Shown here piece after piece: positions 18,501-28,818 of a stretch of DNA of 37,752 nt. The position numbers and the translations under genes were made by a program. Position 1 is the first letter of the stretch; each line of letters begins with the position of its first letter. The DNA comes from JANOAR01 sp031411235 (GTDB lineage: Bacteria > Verrucomicrobiota > Verrucomicrobiia > Verrucomicrobiales > Verrucomicrobiaceae), in assembly GCA_031411235.1 (NCBI GenBank), contig JANOAR010000002.1, positions 1 through 37,752 of the forward strand, given 5' to 3'. The notes under the pieces were generated by a model. The model was given only the letters and a program-made list of their open reading frames with translations. It searched no databases and had not been told where the DNA came from.

Positions 18501-19708
18501 TGATCTGGTTTGGGCTGGCGAGTAGCACAGGCGATATACCCGCCCTGCTCACCCTCGCCGACAAGACACCGATGCCCAGCCTTGCCGACTCCATTCGTTG
18601 GTATGCCGCGACCAGCCCCGCAGGCCGTGAGGCATTCGTCGCCGCCATCGCCACGCAGCCAGATGAGCTGGCGGCCCGCAGCCTGCGGCTGCTCGCCTTC
18701 GGATTGAAGGATGAAACTAAAGCAACGATGCCCCAAGCATGGCCGCAAGTGCAGGCCAAGTTTGCCGCTACCAACCCCGTCATTGAACAGCTCGCCGCCC
18801 TCTTCGGCGACAAGGCCGTGCTCACAAAAATGCGCACCATCCTCGCTGACACCGCCCATCCCCTACCCCAGCGCCGCAGTGCCTTCGAGTTGCTCAAGCG
18901 CGTCGGTGATGCCGAAGCAACACCGCTCTTCGTGCGCTTGCTCGATGAGCCAGCCTTCACCTCTGCCATACTGCCACTGCTCTCTCGTTCCAATGAGCCC
19001 GCCACTGCCGCCGCACTGATGCAACGTTACACCGCGCTCAGTGCCAGCGACCGCAATGTCGCCTTGAACACACTCACCAGCCGCGCGGAACTTGCCCTGC
19101 CACTGCTCCGTGCCGTCAAAGCAAACACCTTCGACAAGCAGCACCTCAGCGCCCTGCAAATCCGCCAGATGCGCAACTTGAACAATGCCGAGGTGAACGG
19201 CTTGCTGGATGGCACCTGGGGCAAAGTTAACGAGTCCTCCGCAGCCGCGAAGGCGAGCATTGCCAAATTCAAGAAGGCCTACGAAGCCGCGCCACTCTGG
19301 GCTTTCAATGCCAACGCTGGGGCCGAGACCTTCAAGCAACTCTGCGCCGCCTGCCACGCCATGAACGGCGTCGGTGGTAAGTTCGGCCCTGAACTCGCAG
19401 GCTCCTGGCGCAATGGCCTCGACTACTTTTTGGAAAACATCATCGACCCGAATGCCGTGGTGGGAGATAATTTCCAACTGCATATTTTAACGAAAAACGA
19501 TGGCAGCGTCATCTCCGGCATCATCGAGCAAGAGACGGCCACAGCCATCACCGCACGCACCATCACCGAGTCCGTTATTATTGCCAAAAGCGAACTCAAG
19601 GAGCGCCAGAAACTCCCCGCTTCATTGATGCCACCGGGTATGCTGGAAGCCCTGCCCGAGCGAAAGGCCATCGAGTTGCTGAAGTACCTGCTGAGCAAAC
19701 GCGAGTGA
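15527..19708 (+). CDS. Exported giant protein: DUF1080 + PVC heme-binding propeller + HEAT + cytochrome c
   Basis: 1393 residues, signal peptide 1-18. Domains in order: DUF1080 / 3-keto-disaccharide hydrolase fold (about 22-226, P-I-S-L-F-D-G-K-T-L-G-H-W-S-G); a beta-sandwich resembling a carbohydrate-binding module (about 250-405, starting L-G-F-E-K-G-T-L-E-G-W); a dehydrogenase-like beta-propeller of the PVC heme-binding type (about 440-860); helical HEAT-like repeats (about 880-1240); and a C-terminal cytochrome c domain with C1273-A-A-C-H1277 and a later distal Met region. The combination suggests a periplasmic enzyme that binds a glycan or sugar and passes electrons to a c-type cytochrome. 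DUF1080 proteins in Bacteroidota and PVC bacteria are linked to 3-keto-sugar metabolism; the substrate here is not known. Confidence 0.9.
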   Translation: MKFSCLLALFVTTASLAGEPLPISLFDGKTLGHWSGKPEHWRVEDGTITGEIAEGQQLKGNEWIFWDGEVHDFDLVVEYRIMGGPSANSGIQYRCQQSAEGHASGYQADLDDGAVWLGRIYDEHGRALLVERGARVSIAPDGRRWVDVFAEPKSFLPVIRKDEWNTYRITATASHVEVLVNDVLFSVLDDHEAKAAEFSGKLAFQLHSGPGPAKIQFRNIRLTPLGKTAPPVHVDIQAAPKPSDVPSIAPPVELNLGFEKGTLEGWKAEGNAWEKQPIEGDTVALRKRGNSKHVGKFWLGDYEQLGDKGMGTLTSSSFAVTHPWASFLIGAAADAGSTHVEIVEEATGKVIHRASGAEQENLKRIVVKLDGFIGKRIFIRVVDHSPRGWGHVNFDDFVFHETEPRVANPSAIPISGDRSKRGQESPVLWHLLPNPAKPSDVANPAAQKLVAGMKLAAGFQAELIAAEPAVRQPIAFCIDERGRLWVAEAFSYPNKQPEGQGKDRISIFEDKDGDGQFETHQVFIEGLNLVSGIEIGFGGVWVGAAPELLFIPKDAEDKPGKPQVLLDGWGYQDTHETMNSFTWGPDGWLYGNQGVFTQSLIGKPGTPETQRITLNSGVWRYHPLRHEFEIFCSGGSNQWGLDYNSNGHFFMTHCRSFWGKGGTTHAIRNGHFWNQANSKYAPFISATAPDFAPELQNYLPASARYDSGEGGAGRPGTTAVYGGHSHVGTMIYNGDNWPSIYRDHLFTHNLHGHQINQQHNVRTGSGYETLHAGYDLLFCGDERYIPVDLQTGPDGAVYVIDWTDTQHCHNPDDEKWDRSNGRIYRVSWAATYKPVKVDLGKMSDGELVNLQTHSNDWYARTARRLLQERSINFKGCPEYLPKKLAADSPEHALRALWTLHCIGYDGGELGNFVRHPNDIVRAWAIQLATEQAGKPKLGTDTLLQLAKTDPSPTVRLALASALPKLAADTARQIGSALAMHAEDKDDRFLPKMIWFGLASSTGDIPALLTLADKTPMPSLADSIRWYAATSPAGREAFVAAIATQPDELAARSLRLLAFGLKDETKATMPQAWPQVQAKFAATNPVIEQLAALFGDKAVLTKMRTILADTAHPLPQRRSAFELLKRVGDAEATPLFVRLLDEPAFTSAILPLLSRSNEPATAAALMQRYTALSASDRNVALNTLTSRAELALPLLRAVKANTFDKQHLSALQIRQMRNLNNAEVNGLLDGTWGKVNESSAAAKASIAKFKKAYEAAPLWAFNANAGAETFKQLCAACHAMNGVGGKFGPELAGSWRNGLDYFLENIIDPNAVVGDNFQLHILTKNDGSVISGIIEQETATAITARTITESVIIAKSELKERQKLPASLMPPGMLEALPERKAIELLKYLLSKRE

Positions 19709-19751
19709 GTGAGTGGCGATGAAAGTAATCTCAGCTTGTAACTGTTCATAT

Positions 19752-19895
19752 CCCCTCCCGGAGGGAGAAGAGCTATTAGCCGGTGGTGAGCCGAAGGGGT
19801 GGGCAAAGCGAAGCAACTGAGGAACGAACGTAACCACCGGATCGCATGACCACCACGCCCCAAGCCAATGCATTGCGCCCTAGAAGGGCGCGAGC
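19752..19895. repeat. REP/MITE-like element, family A, copy 2
   Basis: It contains the same modules, in the same order, as the left arm of the 580-830 element: CCCTCCCGGAGGGAG (19753-19767), TAGCCGGTGGT (19777-19787) paired with ACCACCGG (19833-19840), and ATTGCGCCCTAGAAGGGCGC (19872-19891). The central loop carries AAGCGAAGCAACT, a motif often seen between such arms. The rest of the 354-bp gap, from about 19896 to 20062, holds nothing that I can identify. Confidence 0.7.
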
Positions 19896-20062
19896 GCTGA
19901 AACTCCACCTGCACCATGCGCCCGAGGTTGGTCTCTACACCGAAGAGGTTCTTCTCGGCAAAATCGTGCCGTAGGCGCATTCGCCAGAACACGGGCTGAT
20001 GGCTGCGAAACGGGCGTTGATTTTCACAAAACATGATGCGCGGTAGTATCGCCTTCCACAAA

Positions 20063-20272
20063 ATGAAACACGTCAGCCTCACCCTGCTCGTCGGAATCGT
20101 CAGTTGTGCCGCCGCTTCGGCGAGAGATTTTGCCACGGAGATGCTGGAGGCAACTTTCAATCTCTACCATGGGGACTCTACTGGCACTTGCGTGCTCGTG
20201 AAGCGCGAGCCGCCAGACCAAGGCCTCTATCTCGCCTCTACGACCCATGTTCTCGAACGCACCAAGGGTTGA
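20063..20272 (+). pseudogene. Truncated start of an exported trypsin-like peptidase
   Basis: A 69-codon remnant. It begins with a good signal peptide (M-K-H-V-S-L-T-L-L-V-G-I-V, cleavage near A-A-S-A) and continues D-S-T-G-T-C-V-L-V-K-R-E and L-Y-L-A-S-T-T-H-V-L-E. The last resembles the strand and first catalytic His (T-x-x-H-V-L) of trypsin-like serine peptidases. It stops straight after T-K-G, where the family would continue for more than 150 residues with the Asp and Ser of the triad. No continuation is visible in other frames before the next gene at 20326. A genuine short protein is possible but less likely than a 3' deletion. Confidence 0.5.
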
Positions 20273-20325
20273 GGTGCGCTAGATTCGTTATCTCCTCTCC
20301 CAAAGCGTACGCCCCTTCATCGCCC

Positions 20326-23121
<2,796 letters not shown>

Positions 23122-23143
23122 AGAAGGCGACTAGCGCCGCCTT

Positions 23144-24721
23144 TCACCAAGCATCCGTGCGGAAAGGCTGCGCGGGCAGGCCATCTTTATTGAAGAGATT
23201 GGCCCACGTAAAACTGTTGCTCCAGGCATAACGAACCGCCGCTGGGTGGGCGATGTCTTTGCTGGAAACCACCACGCTATCGCCAACGAGGGTCGCATCG
23301 GCCCAGACGAATTTTTTATCATCACCCGCCACGATGAAGCCTTGCAGCTTCTCGCCGTTTTTGAACGCCAGCCCTTGGCCGATGTGGGTGAACTTAAGCG
23401 TCACCTTGCCGCCAGAGATGGCATGGCTGGCATAACTTGGGCCGAGGTATTCGATCTTTTTAGCGTAGGCCGTCGCCAGCGCCACCTGCACGCCGCGTGC
23501 GCCGTAGCCCGACTTATTCGGCGGATGAATGCCAGCGCCAAGGTCACTGCTGATGACCATGTGAGTGTTCGGATACTTCATGATTTCAGCAAAGACGACA
23601 TGCGAGTAGTCAGTCGCTGGGCCTGCTGGAATAGCCTTTGGCAGTGCTTCAAATTTATTCGCCAAGCGATTCATCGGGTTCGCATAATCAAACGCACAAC
23701 CGCCACCACTGGGCTTCTGCACGTAGAGAAACGGGAAGTCGCCCTGCCCCCAGGCCTTGCGCCAACCGCCGATGAGTGCGCCCATCAGCGTGACTTGATC
23801 CACACCCACGATATTCGTGCGGCTCTCGCCCTGATCCCACAGCACGCCTTTGATCGCATAGCCCACGTATGGCCGGATGTAGGCCTCAAAAAGTTGGCCC
23901 ACCTTGCCACTATTGGTTTCACCCGCCTTGCCCACCGCCTGCGGCGCACGCAGACCGGGCGGCGGCTGTTGGCCCGCCTTTTTCGCCGCATCCGCCAGTA
24001 CTTTCCAGGCCGCGTAGTCCACGTCGAACTTCGCCTTGGCCACATTGTAGGCAGCGGCGAGTTCATCATACTTGTAGGTTGTTGCGAACTTCTTCACCAC
24101 CGCCGCACAGGCCGCATCGCTGCGGTACATCTCCTCGCTGAGCCAGAAGCCCGACGGCGTCCCACCCACCGCGCCGACCATGAGGCCCAGCGGCACGTCG
24201 ATCTCCTTTTGCAAAGGGAAGCCAAAGGAAAACAGCAACGCACTCATCTTGGGAATCGTCAGCGGCGTGGCCTCTTCCCACACCGCGTTCGCCTCTTTTC
24301 GCATCAGACGAATCAGGGGATACGTCTGCTTTGCCGCCTCGGCCAGCACTGGGTCACCCGCCACATAACTGGCCACGGGCATATCCATATTCGACTGCCC
24401 AGAGCCTATCCACACATCGCCCACCAGCACATCATCAATGGATTTGCTGCCAATGGTCAACGAGCGCGGCACCGCACTGGCAGAGAGCGCCTCCAGCGTC
24501 ACACGCCACGCACCTTTGCCATCCGCCGTCGCAGTTTTGGATTGGTTGGCAAATTTCACTGTCACCTTCTCCCCCGCTGTCGCCGTGCCCCAGATGGGTA
24601 CCGCGATGCCGCGCTGCAACACCATGTGCGGGGTAAAGACCTTGGACAGCACCACCTCTGCATGAGCAGCAGTGGCGGCGAAGACGGGGAGTAACAACGA
24701 GAGACATCGAGAGTATTTCAT
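23144..24721 (-). CDS. Sialate O-acetylesterase (SGNH-type, exported)
   Basis: 525 residues with a signal peptide (1-21). The N-terminal beta-domain (F-T-P-H-M-V-L-Q-R, about 29-37) is the hallmark of the sialate O-acetylesterase family. The catalytic Ser is in I-G-S-G-Q-S110-N-M, and D-L-G-A-G-I-H-P-P-N (His about 399) gives the acid/base pair. The family removes O-acetyl groups from sialic acids or, in environmental bacteria, from plant or algal polysaccharides. It is convergent with the PSD1 gene (22 bp between stops), and fits a local cluster of exported glycan-active proteins. The central insertion (about 200-300) is variable in the family. Substrate unknown. Confidence 0.9.
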   Translation of the reverse strand: MKYSRCLSLLLPVFAATAAHAEVVLSKVFTPHMVLQRGIAVPIWGTATAGEKVTVKFANQSKTATADGKGAWRVTLEALSASAVPRSLTIGSKSIDDVLVGDVWIGSGQSNMDMPVASYVAGDPVLAEAAKQTYPLIRLMRKEANAVWEEATPLTIPKMSALLFSFGFPLQKEIDVPLGLMVGAVGGTPSGFWLSEEMYRSDAACAAVVKKFATTYKYDELAAAYNVAKAKFDVDYAAWKVLADAAKKAGQQPPPGLRAPQAVGKAGETNSGKVGQLFEAYIRPYVGYAIKGVLWDQGESRTNIVGVDQVTLMGALIGGWRKAWGQGDFPFLYVQKPSGGGCAFDYANPMNRLANKFEALPKAIPAGPATDYSHVVFAEIMKYPNTHMVISSDLGAGIHPPNKSGYGARGVQVALATAYAKKIEYLGPSYASHAISGGKVTLKFTHIGQGLAFKNGEKLQGFIVAGDDKKFVWADATLVGDSVVVSSKDIAHPAAVRYAWSNSFTWANLFNKDGLPAQPFRTDAW

Positions 24722-24923
24722 GCGGACAAACCAAACGCCGAGTGCGGCGAAATCTTCTCACCTGAGCCACTTGCTTAAACCCGACGGCACTCAGCGGCCA
24801 AGTAGTGCTCAGACTTCTCACTTCACCAGTCTTCAAATGCGACATTTTCCACCGACTGAATTCGACTAGAGTTGAGCCCACTTTTCGCCCATCGAAGCTC
24901 GCATCCCCCAGTTACCCGTCCCC

Positions 24924-25718
24924 ATGCTCATCGACACCCACGCCCATCTCGACCACCGGCAATTCAGCGCCGACCTCCCCGAGATCATCGCTCGCGCTCG
25001 TGCCTCTGGCGTCACCCGCATGGTCACACCAGCGACCAGCCTCGCGAGCTGCCGCGCCCTCATCGCGCTGGCCCAAGTCCTCGCCGAGATACATCCCGCG
25101 CTCGGCATTCACCCCTGCAATGTCGATAGCGTCAGCGGTAGCGACTGGATCGCCGAGTTGCGCGAGCTGGCCCAGCGCCCCGGCATCGCCGCCATCGGCG
25201 AGATCGGCCTGGACTACTACCACGCCCCCGAGCCCGGCTTCACCATCGAGACGTGGCGTGCCCACCAAGCCGCCATGCTGCGTCTTCAGCTCGATCTCGC
25301 GGTTGAACTAAAGCTCAACGTCATCCTCCACACACGCGAGTCACACGATGATCTCGTGCAAATCATGCGCGACTACACCGGGCGACTGCGCGGTGTTTTT
25401 CACTGCTTCACTGGCACGCCCGAGCAGGCTTTGGAACTCATTGGCATGGGCCATCTCGTATCCTTCACAGGCATCGTCACCTTTAAAAACAGTCCCATTA
25501 TCCAAGCCACCGCGAAGGCCTTGCCCAGCGATGCTTTCATGTTGGAAACCGACAGCCCCTACCTCGCCCCCATCCCCCATCGTGGCAAACGCTGCGAGCC
25601 CAGCTACGTCGCCGATACCGCCCTCTTCGTTGCGCAGTTGCGTGGCGTTTCTTTGGAGGATCTCGCCGCTCAAACCCGTGCCACCGCCGAAGCATTCTTT
25701 GCCGGGCTGGGGCGGTAG
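24924..25718 (+). CDS. TatD-family metal-dependent hydrolase (DNase)
   Basis: 264 residues, the usual length. The full set of TIM-barrel metal ligands is present: D-T-H6-A-H8-L-D, G-E93-I-G-L-D-Y-Y, L-H136-T-R-E-S, F-H160-C-F-T-G and E-T-D210-S-P-Y-L. TatD-type enzymes act as 3'-5' exonucleases or general phosphodiesterases in DNA repair; despite the name they are not part of protein export. The gene is divergent from the sialate O-acetylesterase (202 bp between starts) and is followed by a repeat-rich gap before metF. Assignment to YcfH/TatD subgroups cannot be made by eye. Confidence 0.95.
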   Translation: MLIDTHAHLDHRQFSADLPEIIARARASGVTRMVTPATSLASCRALIALAQVLAEIHPALGIHPCNVDSVSGSDWIAELRELAQRPGIAAIGEIGLDYYHAPEPGFTIETWRAHQAAMLRLQLDLAVELKLNVILHTRESHDDLVQIMRDYTGRLRGVFHCFTGTPEQALELIGMGHLVSFTGIVTFKNSPIIQATAKALPSDAFMLETDSPYLAPIPHRGKRCEPSYVADTALFVAQLRGVSLEDLAAQTRATAEAFFAGLGR

Positions 25719-25740
25719 AACTCCGGCGTGATAGCAAGCC

Positions 25741-25878
25741 GAGAGGGACAAGGGATAAGTTACAAGGGACAAGGGGATTGGCTTCGCGCTTGAATTCAAA
25801 ACCACAGCCCAGCGACGAAGACACTCCCCTTCTCCCCTTCTCCCCTTCATCCTTATTCCTTGTCCCTTTCCCCCTCTC
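25741..25878. repeat. Inverted-repeat element, family B, copy 2
   Basis: In the tatD-metF gap, the left arm (25741-25776, GAGAGGGACAAGGGATAAG...) faces a right arm (25851-25878) whose reverse complement includes GGGACAAGGAATAAGG. Between them is a CCCCTTCT triplicate (about 25826-25847). The left arm resembles that of the 10399-10543 element at 24 of 29 positions. Both lie between housekeeping genes on the strand of transcription. Confidence 0.6.
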
Positions 25879-25938
25879 ATTATCTGATTGTCTGATTGCC
25901 TCCCGCCCCGCCCCGCGTTCATTGCTCGCCCTTTATCC

Positions 25939-26862
25939 ATGCACATAGCCGACATCTTCCAGCGCCAGCGCCCCACGCTCTCCTTTGAGTTCTTTCCGCC
26001 CAAATCTGCGGAGGCATCGGCAGCGCTGCTCGACGCGGTGAAGGAGCTAGCCGCCTACAAGCCAGCCTTCGTCAGCGTCACCTATGGAGCAGGCGGCTCG
26101 ACTCGCGAGATGACCCACGACCTTGTCGTGAAAATCAATCAGGACACCGCCATCGCGACCGTACCGCACCTCACCTGCGTCTGCCACTCCGAGGCCGACA
26201 TTGCCGCCATTTTGCAGCGTTATGCTAAAGCTGGCGTCAGCAACATCCTCGCCCTCGGCGGCGACCCACCACGCGACCTCACGGGCTATGAAAAAAAGAA
26301 CGACGCGTTCCAGCACGCCGCCGATCTCGTCGCCTTCATCAAGCGCTTCAATGATAGCGGGGTGCATCCCGACAAACGCGGCTTCGGCATCGGCGTCGCC
26401 GGTTTCCCTGAAGGCCATCCCACCACCCCGAATCGCCTCACTGAAATGGATCACCTACGGGCCAAAGTTGATGCCGGAGCCGACTACATCTGCACCCAGC
26501 TCTTCTTCGACAACCACGACTTCTTCGACTTCCGCGAGCGCTGTCGTCTCGCGGGCATCCACGTCCCCATCATCGCTGGCATCATGCCCATCGTCAGCGC
26601 CTCCGGCATGAGGCGCATGGCCGAGCTGTCCGGTGGCTCGCGCTTCCCCGCCAAGCTCCTGCGTGCCATCGCCCGCTGTGGCAATGATGAGGAAGCCGTG
26701 CAACGCGTCGGCATCCACTACGCCACCGAGCAGTGTGCCAACCTCCTCGACCACGGCGTGGATGGCATCCATTTTTACACCCTCAACAAATCCAAGGCCA
26801 CGCGTGAAATTTATGCCAGCCTGGGACTCAAAGACTCCGAAGCCGCCGCCGCGAAAGCATGA
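25939..26862 (+). CDS. metF: 5,10-methylenetetrahydrofolate reductase
   Basis: 307 residues from the ATG at 25939, preferred over an upstream ATG at 25888 because the protein then begins M-H-I-A-D-I-F-Q just before the conserved L-S-F-E-F-F-P-P-K. MetF reduces methylene-THF to methyl-THF, the methyl donor for methionine synthesis, using FAD. Family landmarks: V-S-V-T-Y-G-A-G-G-S-T, L-T-C-V, N-I-L-A-L-G-G-D-P-P, G-V-A-G-F-P-E-G-H, A-D-Y-I-C-T-Q-L-F-F-D and the C-terminal H-F-Y-T-L-N. Its stop overlaps the start of the next gene by 4 bp (ATGA), so the two are translationally coupled. Confidence 0.96.
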   Translation: MHIADIFQRQRPTLSFEFFPPKSAEASAALLDAVKELAAYKPAFVSVTYGAGGSTREMTHDLVVKINQDTAIATVPHLTCVCHSEADIAAILQRYAKAGVSNILALGGDPPRDLTGYEKKNDAFQHAADLVAFIKRFNDSGVHPDKRGFGIGVAGFPEGHPTTPNRLTEMDHLRAKVDAGADYICTQLFFDNHDFFDFRERCRLAGIHVPIIAGIMPIVSASGMRRMAELSGGSRFPAKLLRAIARCGNDEEAVQRVGIHYATEQCANLLDHGVDGIHFYTLNKSKATREIYASLGLKDSEAAAAKA

Positions 26863-27776
26863 GCACAACAGCCCCTCTCATCGCTGGCATCGAAGCTGGT
26901 GGCACCAAGTTTAACGTCGCCCTGGGTACCGGTCCCGACGACATCCTCGCCTCCACTCGTATCGAAACAGGCGAGCCCAAGGCCACCCTCCGCGAAGTCA
27001 TGCAATGGCTCGCCAATGCCAGCCGCCAGCATGGCCCTCTACGCGCCATCGGCATCGGCTCATTCGGCCCCGTCGATCTCGATGAAGCAAGCGAGACCTA
27101 CGGCTATATCACCACCACGCCCAAGCCCGGCTGGCAGCACACCAGCCTCGTCGAGCCTCTCCGCGCCCGCTTTCAAGTCCCCATCGGCTTCGATACCGAC
27201 GTCAATGCCGCCGTCATCGGCGAGCATTTATGGGGCGCTGGGAGAGGCCTGGATCCCCTTGTGTATGTCACCGTCGGCACCGGCATCGGCGGCGGCGTGC
27301 TCATGCACGGGCAGCCATTGCACGGCCTACTGCACCCCGAGATCGGCCACCTCCTGGTTCCCCCGCCGTTGACCTCAGGCGTGCCCGTGGATGTCTGCAA
27401 CTGCCCCTTCCACCACAGTTGCATGGAGGGCTACGCCAGCGGCAGCGCCATCCTCGCTCGCTGGGGCCTCCGCGCCGAAGACCTCACCGCCGCGCATCCT
27501 GCCTGGGAGGAAGTCGCCACCATCCTCGCCGCAGGCATAGTGAACATCACCCTCACCCTATCGCCGCGACGCATCGTCCTAGGCGGCGGCGTGATGAAGC
27601 GACCCGGCCTCATCAGCCTCGTCCGTTCGCACACCGTGCGCCTGCTCAACGGCTACATCACCGCCCAGCGCGTGCTCCACGAGATAGACCAGTACATCGT
27701 CCCCCCAGGGCTCGGCGACCACTCTGGCCTCTGCGGTGCCCTCGCTCTCGGCATGGATGCCTTGCGACGAGCGTAG
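26859..27776 (+). CDS. ROK-family sugar kinase (fructokinase-like)
   Basis: 305 residues. ROK kinases phosphorylate hexoses such as fructose, glucose or N-acetylmannosamine. The phosphate loop is G-I-E-A-G-G-T-K-F (10-18). The catalytic region is D-T-D114-V-N-A-A, where the family has N-D-x-N-A, followed by T-V-G-T-G-I-G-G-G. The ROK zinc site is seen as E-I-G-H164 and C180-N-C182-P-F-H-H-S-C188. The layout (C-P-F-H near a Cys doublet, and the E-x-G-H) is closest to bacterial fructokinases of the GmuE/ScrK type, but the sugar is not certain. Coupling to metF by an ATGA overlap looks like an accident of genome compaction rather than a pathway link. Confidence 0.9.
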   Translation: MSTTAPLIAGIEAGGTKFNVALGTGPDDILASTRIETGEPKATLREVMQWLANASRQHGPLRAIGIGSFGPVDLDEASETYGYITTTPKPGWQHTSLVEPLRARFQVPIGFDTDVNAAVIGEHLWGAGRGLDPLVYVTVGTGIGGGVLMHGQPLHGLLHPEIGHLLVPPPLTSGVPVDVCNCPFHHSCMEGYASGSAILARWGLRAEDLTAAHPAWEEVATILAAGIVNITLTLSPRRIVLGGGVMKRPGLISLVRSHTVRLLNGYITAQRVLHEIDQYIVPPGLGDHSGLCGALALGMDALRRA

Positions 27777-27795
27777 TTGTTTTTATAACAGCACC

Positions 27796-28812
27796 GTGTC
27801 CACCGCCCCCACACTTTCCACCGCACCAGCCGCCCTGCCCATTCGCCTCGCGGGATTGGGCAAATGGCTGCCCCCATGGCGCGTCCATGCCAGCGAGATC
27901 GACCAACGCATCCAGCAGGCACCCGGCTGGACGATGAAGCACACCGGCGTCGAGTGGCGGCATTTCGTGCGCGATGAAACCACCGCGCAAATGGCCGCCG
28001 CAGCCGCCCGCGAAGCCCTTGCCGAGGCAGGCCTTTCCCAGCCCGATCTCCTGCTCAGCGCCAGCGGCACGCAGCAGCAGCCCATCCCCTGCACCGCCGC
28101 CCTCGTCGCCAAGGAACTCGGCTGGAGCAGCCTCGCCTGCATGGATATCAACGCCACCTGCCTCGGCTTCATCGCCGCGTTGCAGACGGCTGCCGCCCTC
28201 ATCACCACAGGCACCTATTCCAGCATCCTCGTCGTATGCAGCGACATCGCCTCGCGCGGGCTCAACTGGCGCTCCCCCGAGTCTGCCGCACTCTTTGGCG
28301 ACGGTGCCGCAGCCGCCGTGCTCACCCATGCAGGAGCTACCGCTAGCGCCCTGCTGCACACACGCATGGAAACCTGGCCCGAGGGCTCCCACCTCACCGA
28401 AATACGCGGCGGGGGCACCACCTTGCCAGCAGCCCTGCATCGCCCTGGCGAAAACACCGAGGACTACCTCTTCCACATGGATGGCCCCGGCATCTTCCGC
28501 ATGGCAGCGCAGCGCATGGAGCCCTTCGTCGCCCAGTTCGTCGGCACCGCAGAGGATCGCTGGGAAAACGTGCAAGCCGTCATCCCGCACCAAGCCAGCC
28601 TCGCCGCCATGCAACTGCTGCGGCGACGCCTCGGCATCCCCGAGGCCAAGTGCATCGAAATCGTCCGCGACCACGGCAACTGCATCGCCGCCTCCATGCC
28701 CCATGCCTTGCACAGCACCGTACGCTCCGGCCAACTCCAGCGCGGCGACACCGCACTCCTCCTCGGCACCTCCGCAGGTTTCTCCCTCGGCGGCGCATTG
28801 CTGAGGTATTGA
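27796..28812 (+). CDS. Thiolase-fold condensing enzyme, FabH/OleA-like
   Basis: 338 residues with a GTG start at 27796, which lies 19 bp after the previous stop; an ATG at 27736 would overlap the sugar kinase and add an unrelated 20 residues. The Cys-His-Asn triad of FabH/OleA enzymes is complete: N-A-T-C122-L-G-F, I-P-H265-Q-A-S and D-H-G-N295-C-I-A-A-S. F-G-D-G-A-A-A-A-V and the C-terminal G-T-S-A-G-F-S-L-G-G also fit. Such enzymes join two acyl chains (OleA, head-to-head) or start fatty acid synthesis (FabH). The next gene is an OleD-like reductase, which favours an OleA-type role in beta-lactone or long-chain olefin formation. OleB and OleC are not in the window, so this remains a hypothesis. 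Confidence 0.85.
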   Translation: MSTAPTLSTAPAALPIRLAGLGKWLPPWRVHASEIDQRIQQAPGWTMKHTGVEWRHFVRDETTAQMAAAAAREALAEAGLSQPDLLLSASGTQQQPIPCTAALVAKELGWSSLACMDINATCLGFIAALQTAAALITTGTYSSILVVCSDIASRGLNWRSPESAALFGDGAAAAVLTHAGATASALLHTRMETWPEGSHLTEIRGGGTTLPAALHRPGENTEDYLFHMDGPGIFRMAAQRMEPFVAQFVGTAEDRWENVQAVIPHQASLAAMQLLRRRLGIPEAKCIEIVRDHGNCIAASMPHALHSTVRSGQLQRGDTALLLGTSAGFSLGGALLRY

Positions 28813-28818
28813 ATCCAC

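Noticed and set aside
17995..19005. 336-codon minus-strand ORF
   Set aside because: Ser/Arg/Ala-rich shadow of the HEAT region of the DUF1080 fusion protein.
23246..24694. 482-codon plus-strand ORF opposite the sialate O-acetylesterase
   Set aside because: Arg/His-rich mirror frame of a GC-rich gene; no motif, while the minus strand has a complete SGNH esterase with signal peptide.
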